Of a stretch of 64,000 bases of DNA, positions 1-11,171 are shown in pieces. Source of the stretch: Phytophthora colocasiae (lineage: Eukaryota > Oomycota > Peronosporomycetes > Peronosporales > Peronosporaceae); assembly GCA_018806915.1 (NCBI GenBank), contig JAGKQI010000009.1:310001-374000 (forward strand), written 5' to 3'. The first letter of the stretch is position 1; every line of letters begins with the position of its first letter. The notes below the pieces were generated by a model. The model was not told the origin of the DNA. It searched no databases and was given only the letters and a program-made list of their open reading frames with translations. The position numbers and the translations under genes are program-made.

Positions 1-1626
1 ATATTTGATTTAATTATACTTATTTAAATAAGTATACTTAAATTAAGTCTAATCTAATTGCACGCTTCCTCATACACGTAAGCGCACGTGTACGCCACCT
101 AATAGGTCTAAGTAGACCCATTACACCCGGTCTCGTTGGATGGGAGCGGGCGTGCTGGGTCTGGAGCCGGACCCGACGAACGTCGCGAGATGGCGGAGTG
201 GGGAGATGGCGGACCGTCAGGAGATCTTGGGGAGTCGGGAGGCGCGGGCAAGTAATCGCTCCCAGGGTCACTTCCTTGTTGACTCATTGGGGCTGGAGGG
301 AGTCTGGCGACGGTGGTCGGGTGTTGCTGGGGTAACTTGTGCCTTGGCCGGAAGATCGAAGAATGAGACCTGAAGTGGACCGAGACGGACCAACTTGCAG
401 GCTGGGGGCGGATGTGGTGAAGCGCGAATAAGAAATCCGAGAAAGACAACGTCGGGCCCAGAGAGAGTCGGATCAAGCGACAGGGGTCTCTGGCGAGGCG
501 AGATGTCGATTGATGACCCCAGATTACGCGAATGGCAGCTGACAAATGGATCCAGGTTGATAATCGTCTTGATCTCTCCAGCAAGCAGGTGGATGAAGGA
601 TGACGACGTAGTCGAGTGAGACTAAGTGATCAGAGGACCCCGCCGTACGGTCCCACGTGGTGGTTCAGTACCGAGGGAGAAGAGGACGCCTCGACCGAGA
701 TCGTGTGAGAAGGAGATCAAGGCAGTGGCGGATCGGGGCCGGCGCGATCTATTGCGGATCGACAACAACCCGACCATGAGGTGCCGCTGAGAGGGCCAAT
801 ATCCAACGATCAGCGGGGATTTCGCAAGATGTGGCGTTCCACACCGTGCTAAGCCGATTCGAAGAGTACCCAAGGAAGCAGTCATGCAGAGGTCATCCCA
901 AGAGGAGATTTCTGGTTCGAACAATGGTGGCAGCATCGGTCGCACGGGGGAGCGATGTTCAAGTTCAGGAAGATCGCGATCTTAAATATCGGTGACGCGG
1001 AGATACGAGATCAAGTGAGAAGATTGCCGATCAGGATCATTGTTCAAGCTGGCCGATCAAGGCTACGGTGAAGACTACTGTTCAGGGCGGCTGATCAAGA
1101 CTGCTGATCGAGATCGCGATCAAGGGTTAGGTGAGATCGAGATCGAAGATCGGAAGAGCAGCTGTGTAGCCGGATGTCAGGTGATCGTAGGATAGCAGTT
1201 GAGGATGGGACTAGTAGACATAGGAATAACTATAAACAGAATCGAATTTGCTCTGGACCTCACAAGTGCCTTCGTCCAAGACTGGAACAGGGAATTACAT
1301 TGGCCCACCAGCATCAAGAAGGTAAGGAGACGAGATCTAGCATAGAGGTTAATTCTGGATAATATATTGGCCAGTTTTACCCTATCTAGTGATCTATCCT
1401 TTATGTGCGAACTACGGATCGGAAGGAATTGGCTGCTTGGCCTGACGATCTCGTCGACTCTCAACCCCGCTATAGGAAGCGGCAAGCATCGTAAAGGAAG
1501 GGACCAGATCCCCAACATTGGACCTTTGGAAGACCTGGATCGAAGACCAGGCGACCGGATCAGGGCTCGAGAACTCGCCTGTGACCCGGATCAACCCCTC
1601 TGAGGTAGAGTGAAGTATCCCCACGC
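1..1626 (-). mobile_element. GATC-dense retroelement remnant, possibly an inverted B/C-type element end
   Basis: No intact gene is seen. The segment carries about 34 GATC tetramers, roughly five times the chance number, thirteen of them in 961-1160, and the density drops at about 1600 where similarity to the B/C long terminal repeat begins. On the minus strand a Ser/Pro-rich reading frame starts with MSQQGSDPGSD near 284 and has an open in-frame leader back to 584. Its composition resembles the N-termini of the opposite-strand ORFs of elements B and C. This suggests the 3' LTR plus antisense-ORF start of a third family member in opposite orientation, cut by the window edge. A perfect palindrome built on ACTTATTTAAATAAGT lies at 15-36. 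Similarity is compositional, so the assignment is tentative. Confidence 0.35.
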
Positions 1627-3710
1627 TATCTCAGCGAAGTCGGTGTAACTTTTACCGCGGTGCAGGGGCGTACAGTGAACCTGGAAGTGTGGCTACCGGT
1701 AGTGATACCAGAGTCGCACAGCAAGGTGGGCGTGTGTTACCTTGTGCTGTCCTCGTAGGTTCGTTGTCTTGGTAATGAGACCCTCGCCGGGGTCGTGAGA
1801 GTGTTGCTGAGAGTGAGGGTTCCTTGCGTAGGCCGTCGGATGTCCTTCTGGTCCTCACAGGAGCGCTTGAGAGTCGAACGTTTTCCGGCGAACACTTGTG
1901 TACACCAGAGATTTCTGAAGGCAAAAGAGAGATTAATACAATGGGAAGTCCTGTCACTAGACTTCCGAGATAACCGCAATATAGAGTTCCGATATACAAA
2001 TATATAGCTGCTCTTATTCTTTCCTGGCCCTTGAGCAGTGGGCTAGTTCTCCAGGTCAACTAGGGAAATGTTCACCAGACACCTGGTCTGTCTGGTATTC
2101 CCGTAACTTTCGCGCACCACCCTCTAATATATAGAGGGAAAATAAACCAATACACTATCAGTTATATAACAGTCTACCGAGCGTCTTGAGAGCGACTGTC
2201 TAGCTCCCAAAACCTGTCCAAACGTACAATATGAAATGGGCTACCGCTAGAGACAAGACAAACGACCCAACTAGTAAATGGAATAGGTGGGTCCTCTCAG
2301 GTCTCTACGTTACGCTGATCTCCACCTAAAGGGGCTTGATAGGTGAGAGATCACACGACTCAAAGCTTTGTCGTGGCCTAATACTTACGGGAAGCAGCAG
2401 GCAGACGACCTCGTTATAACAAAGCAAATCGAACTCGTTACAACAGGGAAAATTGAACTCTGGTTATCTATCTCGTATCTCTCTGTCTTCTATCTTCCAT
2501 ATTCTCATATACACTTGGTCTCAGTATAACTCAGGAACTTTCACTTGGGCTCACTATGGTAGTCGATGCTGCAGATCTTGTCGAGTCGACACATAATGAT
2601 GTCATTACAGGGATGAGCAGGTTGCGTTTCACTTGATTGCGTGAGGTCGTGTTGGGTACACTTGGTTTCAGTATGGGGTGGACTTCAGAGTGTCAGAGTC
2701 TGGTATCCTGTTCATCAGGGTCTGGAATCATGTACGTCGGAGACATGTTCATCAGAACCATGTACTCCGGAATCATGTACATCAGAGTCGTAATACCAGA
2801 GTCGTGACACTTGGGTCTGATCATCGGAGTCTTGTACATCGGAGTCTGTTCATGGGAAACTGGCAATGTCTGGAATATTGCTTATATAAGCCGGACACAT
2901 CAGACTTGTTTACCAGAATCATGTTCGTCAGACTCATGTACGTCGGACTTCATGTACGTCGGACTCATGTACGTCAGACTTCATGGTGTGGTATCAGAGT
3001 TTCCATGCGTGATACCAGAAATCCATGAGTGTTTTCAGGGTGCGGAGCACGTATGCTACAACGCACGAAGTCCAGTTGGGATATGCGCGGGGTGCGCTAC
3101 GTCCGGTGCGCGATACTTGGTATCTTGTGGGTATAACTGTATTCCTTGAACCATCATCGTCACACAGGACGGCAACGGGATGAGGTCTCTCAGAGATACA
3201 TTCTTCTGAGAGACTTTCTGCTAACCTTTAGGCACTCATCGTCGGGGAAAGTCCGGTGATCAGACTGAGTGCTATTGTCTCTCGGAGTTTGTGCACTTTT
3301 CCGAGGAACACTTCTGATCTCTTGGGCCCCTTTGCAGTACAGGTGAAGGTTAATATACATAGCAGTTTTCTTCCACAGATCCATCATTGTCGCACGGGAC
3401 ATAACCTCGTCCCACATCTTCCTTTCTCCCACAATCCAGTATATGTTTAATCACATCACAGCGAAACGTCCATATCCACTCGAAACATCGTAATTAGCAA
3501 CGTGTCAACCGCCCCTCGTGGTCATAATTCGTCAGTGCGGAACTCTCTCCAAACTGAGCATCATGGCCAGGCCAGTACGTCAGAGGTCCCGTGAACATAG
3601 TGTAGCTGTGACGCTCTCAAAACTTCCGGGATTTCAGAGTCTCTGGTGTCCTGTCTCTCAGTCTGATTCCATCAGACTCAGAAATAGCCAACTGTCGTAT
3701 CCCACAAACG
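1627..3710 (-). repeat. Element B 3' LTR plus inner leader (diverged copy of the C-type LTR)
   Basis: Blocks here align in order with the element C LTR: the CGAAGT..GGTG start, the TTATTCTTT..TGGCCCTTGAGC block near 2010-2045, the ACAATATGAAATGGG block near 2228, and the GTCGTGGCCTAA block near 2370. Between the blocks the sequence has diverged strongly. Ten ACCAGA or TCTGGT hexamers occur, about ten times expectation, and 2690-3020 is a dense run of ATCAGA, ACCAGA and ATCGGA variants linked by GTAC or GTTC. The inner LTR boundary cannot be fixed, and the part nearest 3710 probably corresponds to the leader between LTR and opposite-strand ORF. No coding gene is seen. Confidence 0.65.
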
Positions 3711-3715
3711 GCCAC

Positions 3716-4135
3716 TGTAACGGGGATGTTACACGAATGTTTCTCGTTGGTGTGTGACACACGTGCATACATTTATGTGGGTACACAATGGTGTGTGACA
3801 CTCATGATACATTTATGTGTACATAATGGTGTGGGCACACACGAGTAGATACGTAGATGGCCTCAGAGCCTCACGTTGCATTTTGATTAGGATTTAGTAT
3901 GTTAGATACTAAATCCGTTACATTTGGGATTAGGGCAATAAAGTCAATAAAAATCAGTTTGCATTTTACATAGTTAGTGTTAGTCCTTTGTTATAAGGAC
4001 ACTGACTCTGTGAGTCCCGTATTTAGTGGACTACTTGGTTCTTGTATAGAACCGAAGGCTAGTGCCTTGCAAGCAGGACTCTACGAGTCAACTAAACTTC
4101 CTCTGTGCCGTGCACACCTACGCAGCTCCGCTGCA
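3716..4135 (+). repeat. Element A 5' LTR
   Basis: 420 bp, starts TG and ends CA, and matches 10699-11118 except at about two sites (for example TTATAAGG against TTATAGGG). AATAAA-type signals lie near 3935-3955, consistent with a polyadenylation region. Short ATACATTTATGTG-like repeats occur in the first 120 bp. Confidence 0.97.
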
Positions 4136-4137
4136 TC

Positions 4138-4150
4138 TGGTAGCACTTGT
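4138..4150 (+). other. Element A candidate primer binding site
   Basis: Two bases after the 5' LTR the sequence reads TGGTAGCA. This is the usual PBS start, complementary to a CCA-ended tRNA, and it agrees over eight bases with the 3' end of eukaryotic initiator tRNA-Met. The match fails after that, so the tRNA identity is uncertain. Confidence 0.55.
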
Positions 4151-4192
4151 AGTCAATCCAACTCCTGAGTTGAAGACTGTTTCTCTGTGAGA

Positions 4193-5164
4193 ATGGAGCC
4201 AGAAGCATACGCTCACTTGACTCCGAGTCAGCGGGACACGCTTAACAAGCTTACGTCCATGCTGGGCCCCGAAGGTATGGCGCACCTTGCGTCCCAAGGG
4301 CCGGAGGCCGTCAACGCGCGCCTCGAGGCATTTGCCTCGTACGAAAACGCTCTCGTTGAACACATTCAGCGGAATGTAAAAGGAGTTAATCCCGCTCCGA
4401 GAGCTAAGCCCGTCACGCTCAGCGTGAAGACCTTTCACGGGCACGAAGGAGAGAACCTCCTATTGTGGACCCGAGAGGTCGAAATGGCCATGGGGGCCGC
4501 TATGCTCCAGTTGGAAGGTCAACGCGTGGCGTTCGCCATCTCTAAGCTCGAAGGTCGAGCACGAGAATGGGCCTTGACGTCTGGAACGTCGGTAGAAATG
4601 GCCTTCCCCACTTGGGGTGAGCTTAAGGCCAAGCTTACGCAAGTGTTTGCTCCACCTAACCAGGCGTATCGCGTGCGGTCACGCTTCCTTGCTTGCCGAC
4701 AGGGCAAGAAGGACCTGGTGGACTATGTCCAAGAGCTGCGCACGCTCATTGCCGGCATGGCTGCCGACCCTCTACCTGAGGTGGTCACCGTGACCATCTT
4801 CATGGAAGGTTTACGAGCTGGCGTGGCCAGAACGGAGGCATTCCGTCAGAATCCTCGCACCTTCGAGGACGCTGTCAGCGTGGCATTGAATGCCGAACAC
4901 AACTTTAAGTTGTCGAGGGTCGGTGCTAACAGCACAGGGTCCGGGGGACCCGAGCCAATGGACCTCAGCTATGCTGAAGATGAAGTAGCCGAGCTACGAG
5001 CTGCGGTGCAGCGTATGAGCACCCGCCGGTGCTACACGTATGGTAGTCCCACACATCTGAGGCCCAACTGCCCTCTGCGCAAAGAGCGCGCCGGCCAGAA
5101 TGGCCGCAACCCTGCCGCGGGTCCCGCTTTGGGCTCTGCCCAGGGAAACGACGGTTCCCAGTAG
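4193..5164 (+). CDS. Element A Gag
   Basis: A 323-residue capsid/nucleocapsid protein starting [10 protein letters not shown]. An upstream in-frame GTG is not a likely start. Residues about 90-190 form a retrotransposon Gag domain, with the LWTREVE..., REWAL and F..W..LK..L..VF pattern, which packages element RNA. A C-terminal zinc knuckle is present but damaged: from residue 280 it reads [14 protein letters not shown], so the second ligand is Tyr (TAT) instead of Cys (TGT), and RNA binding should be impaired. The stop at 5162-5164 overlaps an open pol frame in the -1 register, which fits ribosomal frameshifting for Gag-Pol, though no slippery site was identified. Confidence 0.88.
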   Translation: MEPEAYAHLTPSQRDTLNKLTSMLGPEGMAHLASQGPEAVNARLEAFASYENALVEHIQRNVKGVNPAPRAKPVTLSVKTFHGHEGENLLLWTREVEMAMGAAMLQLEGQRVAFAISKLEGRAREWALTSGTSVEMAFPTWGELKAKLTQVFAPPNQAYRVRSRFLACRQGKKDLVDYVQELRTLIAGMAADPLPEVVTVTIFMEGLRAGVARTEAFRQNPRTFEDAVSVALNAEHNFKLSRVGANSTGSGGPEPMDLSYAEDEVAELRAAVQRMSTRRCYTYGSPTHLRPNCPLRKERAGQNGRNPAAGPALGSAQGNDGSQ

Positions 5165-5202
5165 ACCGCCCCGCGTCTACTGGGGAAGAACTGAGTTCTG
5201 CA

Positions 5203-8200
5203 GTGCGTGAGAGGCACTGGGGCTCAGCCCCGAAGAGCTCCGTGCTCTTGAACACGGAACGTGTGAGCAAGCAGGGCTTGCTGGTCGTCCATGTGGACGT
5301 GAAGGGCTTTGAGAAGCCGTGGATCGTGTTGATCGATTCGGGAGCGTCTGGCAACTATGTCAGACGCTCCACCGTTGAGGGTAGTCAGCAATATGCTGAG
5401 GCGCTTCGAGCGCGAAGAGGTGACACCGTCACTGTCCGTCTAGCGACGGGCGTCCGTGTCACGGTGGCCAAGGTCCCCATGGACCTGCGGCTGAAGTTCT
5501 TGGACTTCGATAGCGTGGAACGCTGCTTGGTCCTGGACCTGGATTCGAGGTACGACCTCATCCTTGGCATGGCGTGGCTGGAGCGCCACGAGCCATGGAT
5601 TGATTGGAGGTCGAAGACCTTAGGTGCTACGCACTTCTCTCCTAGTGGAGCTTTGGCGAGTCATGAACCCACCTCTGCTAGGAAGCAGAAGCGCTATTGG
5701 CGCGAGCATCGAGCCGAGTCGGCTATGATGCTGGAAGTCGGTGTGTCCGAGTTGGTGAACAGCGCCGAGTGCGAGGACCGCAGTCCTGTTGAGCGCGTAG
5801 CGCTGGTTGACAGTGAGTCAACGTGTGGGCAAAGCTCACGTAACCCCTGTGGGGCGGCACGTACTCCGCCGAGTGACGCCGGTCATGGACCGTCACTGGA
5901 TGCCGATGGCATCGGGCCTTACCAGGCCGTGAACTGTGGGGCGGCACGTACTCCGTCGAGTGATACTGGTCGTGGACCAAGTCGATCGCTGAGTGTCTCT
6001 GACACTGGGCCGGGCAAGGCCATAACCTGTGCGGCGGCACGTACTCCGTCGAGTGGACGTTCGTCGGCTAGGCGACGACGTCGTAAGGCCCTATGGGCGA
6101 GACGCTCTGCGTCTGAGTCGTCCGTGACGTCAAGTGTCAACGCACGGGAGGGCTGTGGGCAGCTATACACTTTGGTTGATGGAGTGGACGGCAGTGCCGA
6201 AGGCAGCGTCCTGCTGGACGGACTGCCGAGTGTTGACAAGCTCCTTGAGCTAGAAGAGATGTCGTTCGCCGACTTTGGCGATGCCTTGAAGGCTGGCGAA
6301 CTCGCCGAGGTGGTCATCGTTCGACCTGAAGAGGAGTTAAACTCATCGTCCCTCGTTGACGAGTCCGTCTTGGCCGAGGTCAAGAAGGCGCTGAGCGCCA
6401 GGAGTGGATCGGAGATCCTCAAGCATCCCTCGGATCCCTTCTACTCCTTGCTGAAGGAATATGGAGACGTTGTCTCAAAGGAACCACCGAGTGGCCTGCC
6501 TCCTGACCGAGGCGTTCGTCACGAGATCGACTTAGTTCCCGGAACTAAATACTGCGTGACCCGGCAGTGGCCTCTTCCTAAAGAGCAATGCGACGTCATT
6601 GACGCCTTCTTCCGTGCTAAGCACGCGGCGGGTCTCGTGCGCGAGAGCAAGTCTCCGCACTCCGCGCCAACGTTCTGTGTCAGAAAGCCGTATGGCAAGT
6701 GGCGTATCGTTCACGCTTTTAACAAGCTCAACGCTGCCACGATTCCGGCGCAGACGCCGATTCCTAGGAAGGATGTTCTTCAGAACAACATGGTGGGTTG
6801 CACCATGTACAGTGCGCTCGACTTAGTCGATGGCTACTATCAGCTGCTCATGCGAGCCAGTGATATTCCGCTTACAGCGGTGAGCACCCCGAGCGGTATG
6901 CTCTGGGAGTGGCTCGTCATGCCCCAAGGGCTGTCGAATGCGCCTGCAACGTTCAATCGTCTAGTGACGCAGTTGTTCCAGGCCCCTACGGGCATTCGCA
7001 CAGACGTACTTTGACGATGTGTTCGTCCACAGTCGTGCTGAGCACGGGAAGACTGATGTCGAGGTACACGTGGAACACGTGAGAGCAGTGCTCGAGTGCA
7101 TGCGCACCAACAAGTTGTACGCCAACGCGGACAAGTGCGTCTTTGGCGCGGAAGAAATCCCTTTCCTAGGGTGCTTCATTGGGAAGCATGGCCTTCGTGC
7201 TGATCCAGCAAAGGTCAAGGCCATTGTGGACTGGCCGGTTCCCTTGAACCAGAAGGACTTGCGTAAGTGGCTGGGCTTGGCCAACTACTTGCACAAGTAC
7301 AGCGAGAACTACGCTGAGTTGGCTCGGCCACTGTCGGATCTCCTTAAGAAGGATGCCGAATGGGTATGACGTGCTGAGCACGAGAGTGCGTTCACTCGTA
7401 TCAAGGATAGCCTGCTTCAGGCACCGATACTGGCGTTGCCAGACCCCGATCGTCCGTTCATCGTCGTCTGTGACGCCTCGGACTTTGCCATCGGCAGTGC
7501 TTTGCTACAAGCGGACGCCGACGGGCGCGAACGCGTCATTGCGTTTGAGTCTCGGCAGCTCAAGGCTGCTGAGAAGAACTATCCAGTTCATGACAAGGAG
7601 CTACTTGCGATGAAGTACGCTCTCGTCAAATTCAGGGTTCACCTGCTCGGCTCCAAGCCGTTTGTGATCTACACGGATCATGCGTCACTACGCACAGCGA
7701 CGCAGTCGCCTCACCTCTCGCAGAGGATGGCCCGATGGCTCTCCTTCTTTGCGGAGTATAACTTCGAGGTGAAGTACAAGCCTGGTAGGCAGAACGTCCT
7801 CGCTGACGCGTTATCACGTCGCCCGGACTATGAGCTATCTCATGTCACCTCAGTGACGTCGTCCGTGACGGACATGGTTCGAGTAGCGTACGCTCAGGAC
7901 GACTCTTGTGTCGCGCTGCTTCAAGCTCTAGGGAGCGATGAGTTTAAGGACTCAAATGTGACTCTGTCACGACGCCTAAAGGCGAGACTCCAACGCTATA
8001 GCCTGTGAGGCGGTCTGCTGTACTACAGCACGGGTCAGGATGACCCACCACGTGTGGTGGTTCCTCACGATGAGGACCTGAAGTATCGTATCCTCTATGA
8101 GGCCCACGACACGCCCACAAGCGGCCACCTCGGTCGCGAGAAGACCTACGGCTCGGTGAGCTCCATGTACTGGTGGCCGAATATGTACAAGTGGGTCAGC

Positions 8201-9787
8201 ACATATGTGCACACGTGCAAGACGTGTCAGCGGGTTAAACCCTCGCCGCATGCGGCAGCGCCTTTGGCGAGCTTGCCTGTACCCTCTGGGTGTTGGCAGT
8301 CCATGAGTATGGACTTCGTGTTTGGCCTGCCGAAGGATACGGCAGGCAACACGGGCGTTGTGGTCGTTGTTGACCGTCTGAGCAAGATGGCTCACCTAGC
8401 GGCTGTGCCGGACACCGTCGATGGCGCTGGTACAGCGACGATCTTTATCGATCGGGTCTTCCGTCAGCATGGGCTGCCAGAGACCATTGTCTCGGATCGA
8501 GACCCCCGTTTCACGGGTCACTTCTGGACGTCCGTCTTCAAAGTGCTTGGCACTCGACTGGACATGTCCACGGCGGATCATCCGCAGACCGACGGTCAGA
8601 CTGAACGCGTGAACCGCGTCCTGGAGGACATCCTCCGCAGCGTATGCGCTGAAACGCCGAAGCGTTGGAGCGCTATGCTCCCTCTCGTTGAGTTCTCAAT
8701 GAACAACGCGGTGCATGCCTCGACAGGCTTCACTCCGTTCTACGTGAACGGCCTTGCGCATCCGCGCGTCCCGCTCACTCCGCCACGCGGTAGCCTTGGG
8801 CTTGGTGGGGGAGAGGCTGTGCCGTCGCTCGACTCCGAGCTTGCTGATGTCAGCCCCCTTGCTGTTCGCAAGCAAGTCGATGGCTTCCTCTCGATGAGGC
8901 TTAGCGTCTTACGCCGTGTGCGTGACGCAATGGCTGAAAGCCAAGATGTTCAAAAGGAACAAGCTGATGCCAAAGGCAGAAGCAACATGTGGGAGTTCAA
9001 GGTCGGTGACCACGTTTTATTAAACGCTAAGAACCTGCCTACACACACAGTGTCAGCCGTCTTCAAGACGAAGTTGCGGCCGCGCTTCATTGGACCGTTC
9101 ACGGTCGTGGCCAAGAAGGGCCTGGCATACACGCTTGACTTGCCAAAGCGTATGCGAACACATCCTGTGTTCTACGTGGGCTTGCTTAAGCCATATCGGG
9201 ACCCTGCTCTTGTGAGTTCTGAGGAGCTGGCGCCGAGTCGGACGAAGGCTGCACGGCAGCAGGTGGCAGAGCCACAGGTGGTTGCATCCGAACCAACAGG
9301 TCTTGTCAATCCGGAGCAACGTGATGCTCGAGGTCATAGACCCGCTGATGCAGCACCAGAGGCGACTCAGACCGGTCCCCGCGACTCTAGGTCTCCTCGA
9401 GACCAGTCGCTAAGCGATGGGTCGGATGACCGACGTGGTGGTCGTGCTCCTTCACCGAGCCGACGCGGGTCTGCAAGCAATGCAGCGCGTCTACACTCGC
9501 AGCGCGAGAACCCGTCGACCGCTCGTCCTCCTCCTGCTCTGCTCAATGAGTAAGGCGAGCTTCACTATCACGTGGATCGCCTGATGGCGCGGCGTCGTCG
9601 CCAAGGACACAACCAGTATCTGGTGAAGTGGCGAGGTTACCCTCACTCACAGAACTCGTGGGAGTTTGAGGTGCCACTACGGCAGGATTGCCTCGACGTC
9701 GTTGACGCGTATGATCGGGCACACCCGGTTTCAGACCGCCCGGTGGGCGTGCGACGGAGTCGCCGGGTGCCAAGCACCTCCCACTAA
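5203..9787 (+). pseudogene. Element A Pol (protease-RT-RNase H-integrase-chromodomain), broken
   Basis: Pol runs as four pieces. The aspartic protease motif LIDSGASGNYV has its Asp codon at 5335. RT motifs run from about 6460 to YFDDVF at 7007-7018. RNase H (CDASDFAIGSAL) lies near 7465, the zinc-binding integrase N-terminus near 8115-8240, and the D,D(35)E core near 8310-8640 (SMDFV, SDRDPRF, QTERVNR). A chromodomain (YLVKWRGYPHSQNSWE) lies at 9617-9665. Breaks are a +1 frameshift just upstream of YFDD (about 6975-7006), TGA at 7367-7369, TGA at 8006-8008 and TAA at 9551-9553. All three stops lie in the downstream frame. A degenerate linker of repeated CGGCACGTACTCC units occurs at 5850-6060. 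Confidence 0.9.
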
Positions 9788-10698
9788 GGTGGGAGTCCAC
9801 AGGGTCGTTGCTGAGCTCAGGCTCTGACCCGTAGCTGCAATACTTGCAGCGAGCACGTCGGTGCCGTCGACGTGGCGTCGAATGCTCAAACTGCAAGCGC
9901 AGTAGAGCTACATGCGCCTCGCGCGCGTGTTTCAAGGGTCTTTGACCCTTTAACAACACTGGCCTATGGCCCGGAGCTTCGCGATCATGAAGCGAAGATG
10001 GTTCGTGATGAACAACCGTCTTAATGACGTTCTGTCTAAACGGCAAGTGGTGATGGAAACGGATTCTATCCGATCACCTGACGCTAGAAGCGATCAATGG
10101 GTATGACTATGTCATGAGGCACTGTGGATGCCAGGGATGCCAATGCATTGGACCCCGCATGCTGCATAGCAGTAGGAGGTAGGTAAGCTCCTCCTGAGCG
10201 ACAGCTTAGCTGTCTGGTGCTCGTTGTCGTGTCTACGACTGTGCTGAGCACGTGTATTCACAAGACACAGTGTCTGTGACACATAGTGGCGCTTGCGCCT
10301 GCTTCAAGGACAACTTGGGCATCAAGCCCTGCACACAGTGCTCATCCGAGGGTCACATTAACTGTGAAGCGAGTGGGCCCCACTGCTATGTGGTTCGTGG
10401 AACCGTTGGTAGCTTGGAAGGCTTGCCCTGTGGATCACTGATCCAGTAGTATCATAGATACGCCACCTGTGGCCTTCTTTCCATTCCCGTAGAGCCCCTC
10501 GACTCAAGCCAGTAGGCTCCTATGCTTGGTAAGCATTGGGCCCAAGTGTGTACCAAGTGGCATCGCGTACGGAGGCGTGTAACACGCACCAGAGACAGCG
10601 CCGTCCGCGCAAGGCAAGGTGCCGTGGCCATCGGCCGATAATCGCGTCGTGTGTTTACACTTTCCGGATACGGTATCCGGAATCTTGGTGGGGGAGAG
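9788..10698 (+). other. Element A 3' untranslated region and polypurine tract
   Basis: Non-coding stretch after the chromodomain. No conserved protein is visible in any frame. It ends with the purine-rich tract GGTGGGGGAGAG at 10687-10698, directly against the 3' LTR, as expected for plus-strand DNA priming. Confidence 0.8.
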
Positions 10699-11118
10699 TG
10701 TAACGGGGATGTTACACGAATGTTTCTCGTTGGTGTGTGACACACGTGCATACATTTATGTGGGTACACAATGGTGTGTGACACTCATGATACATTTATG
10801 TGTACATAATGGTGTGGGCACACACGAGTAGATACGTAGATGGCCTCAGAGCCTCACGTTGCATTTTGATTAGGATTTAGTATGTTAGATACTAAATCCG
10901 TTACATTTGGGATTAGGGCAATAAAGTCAATAAAAATCAGTTTGCATTTTACATAGTTAGTGTTAGTCCTTTGTTATAGGGACACTGACTCTGTGAGTCC
11001 CGTATTTAGTGGACTACTTGGTTCTTGTATAGAACCGAAGGCTAGTGCCTTGCAAGCAGGACTCTACGAGTCAACTAAACTTCCTCTGTGCCGTGCACAC
11101 CTACGCAGCCCCGCTGCA
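10699..11118 (+). repeat. Element A 3' LTR
   Basis: 420 bp, TG...CA, about 99.5 percent identical to 3716-4135, and followed by the GCCAC duplication at 11119-11123. Confidence 0.97.
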
Positions 11119-11171
11119 GCCACATCCCGATTTCCTTTCTGACACACAAGTCAGAAGAAGATCCAGCAACT

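Larger units (their letters stand above)
3716..11118 (+). mobile_element. Element A: full-length Ty3/gypsy chromodomain retrotransposon inserted in B
   Basis: Two 420-bp LTRs beginning TGTAACGGGG and ending CCGCTGCA bound the element. The 5-bp duplication GCCAC sits directly outside at 3711-3715 and 11119-11123, which proves a clean insertion into element B. The LTRs differ at only about two positions, so the insertion is recent. Internal order is primer site, gag, protease, RT, RNase H, integrase, chromodomain, purine tract. The pol frame carries one +1 frameshift and three in-frame stops, so this copy cannot make a full Pol, although its LTRs look young. It separates the B LTR from the B opposite-strand ORF. 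Confidence 0.97.

Noticed and set aside
2690..3020. CRISPR-like array of short repeated words
   Set aside because: The repeats are degenerate hexamers with irregular 10-40 bp spacing, and they belong to the motif-rich LTR of element B in a eukaryotic genome.
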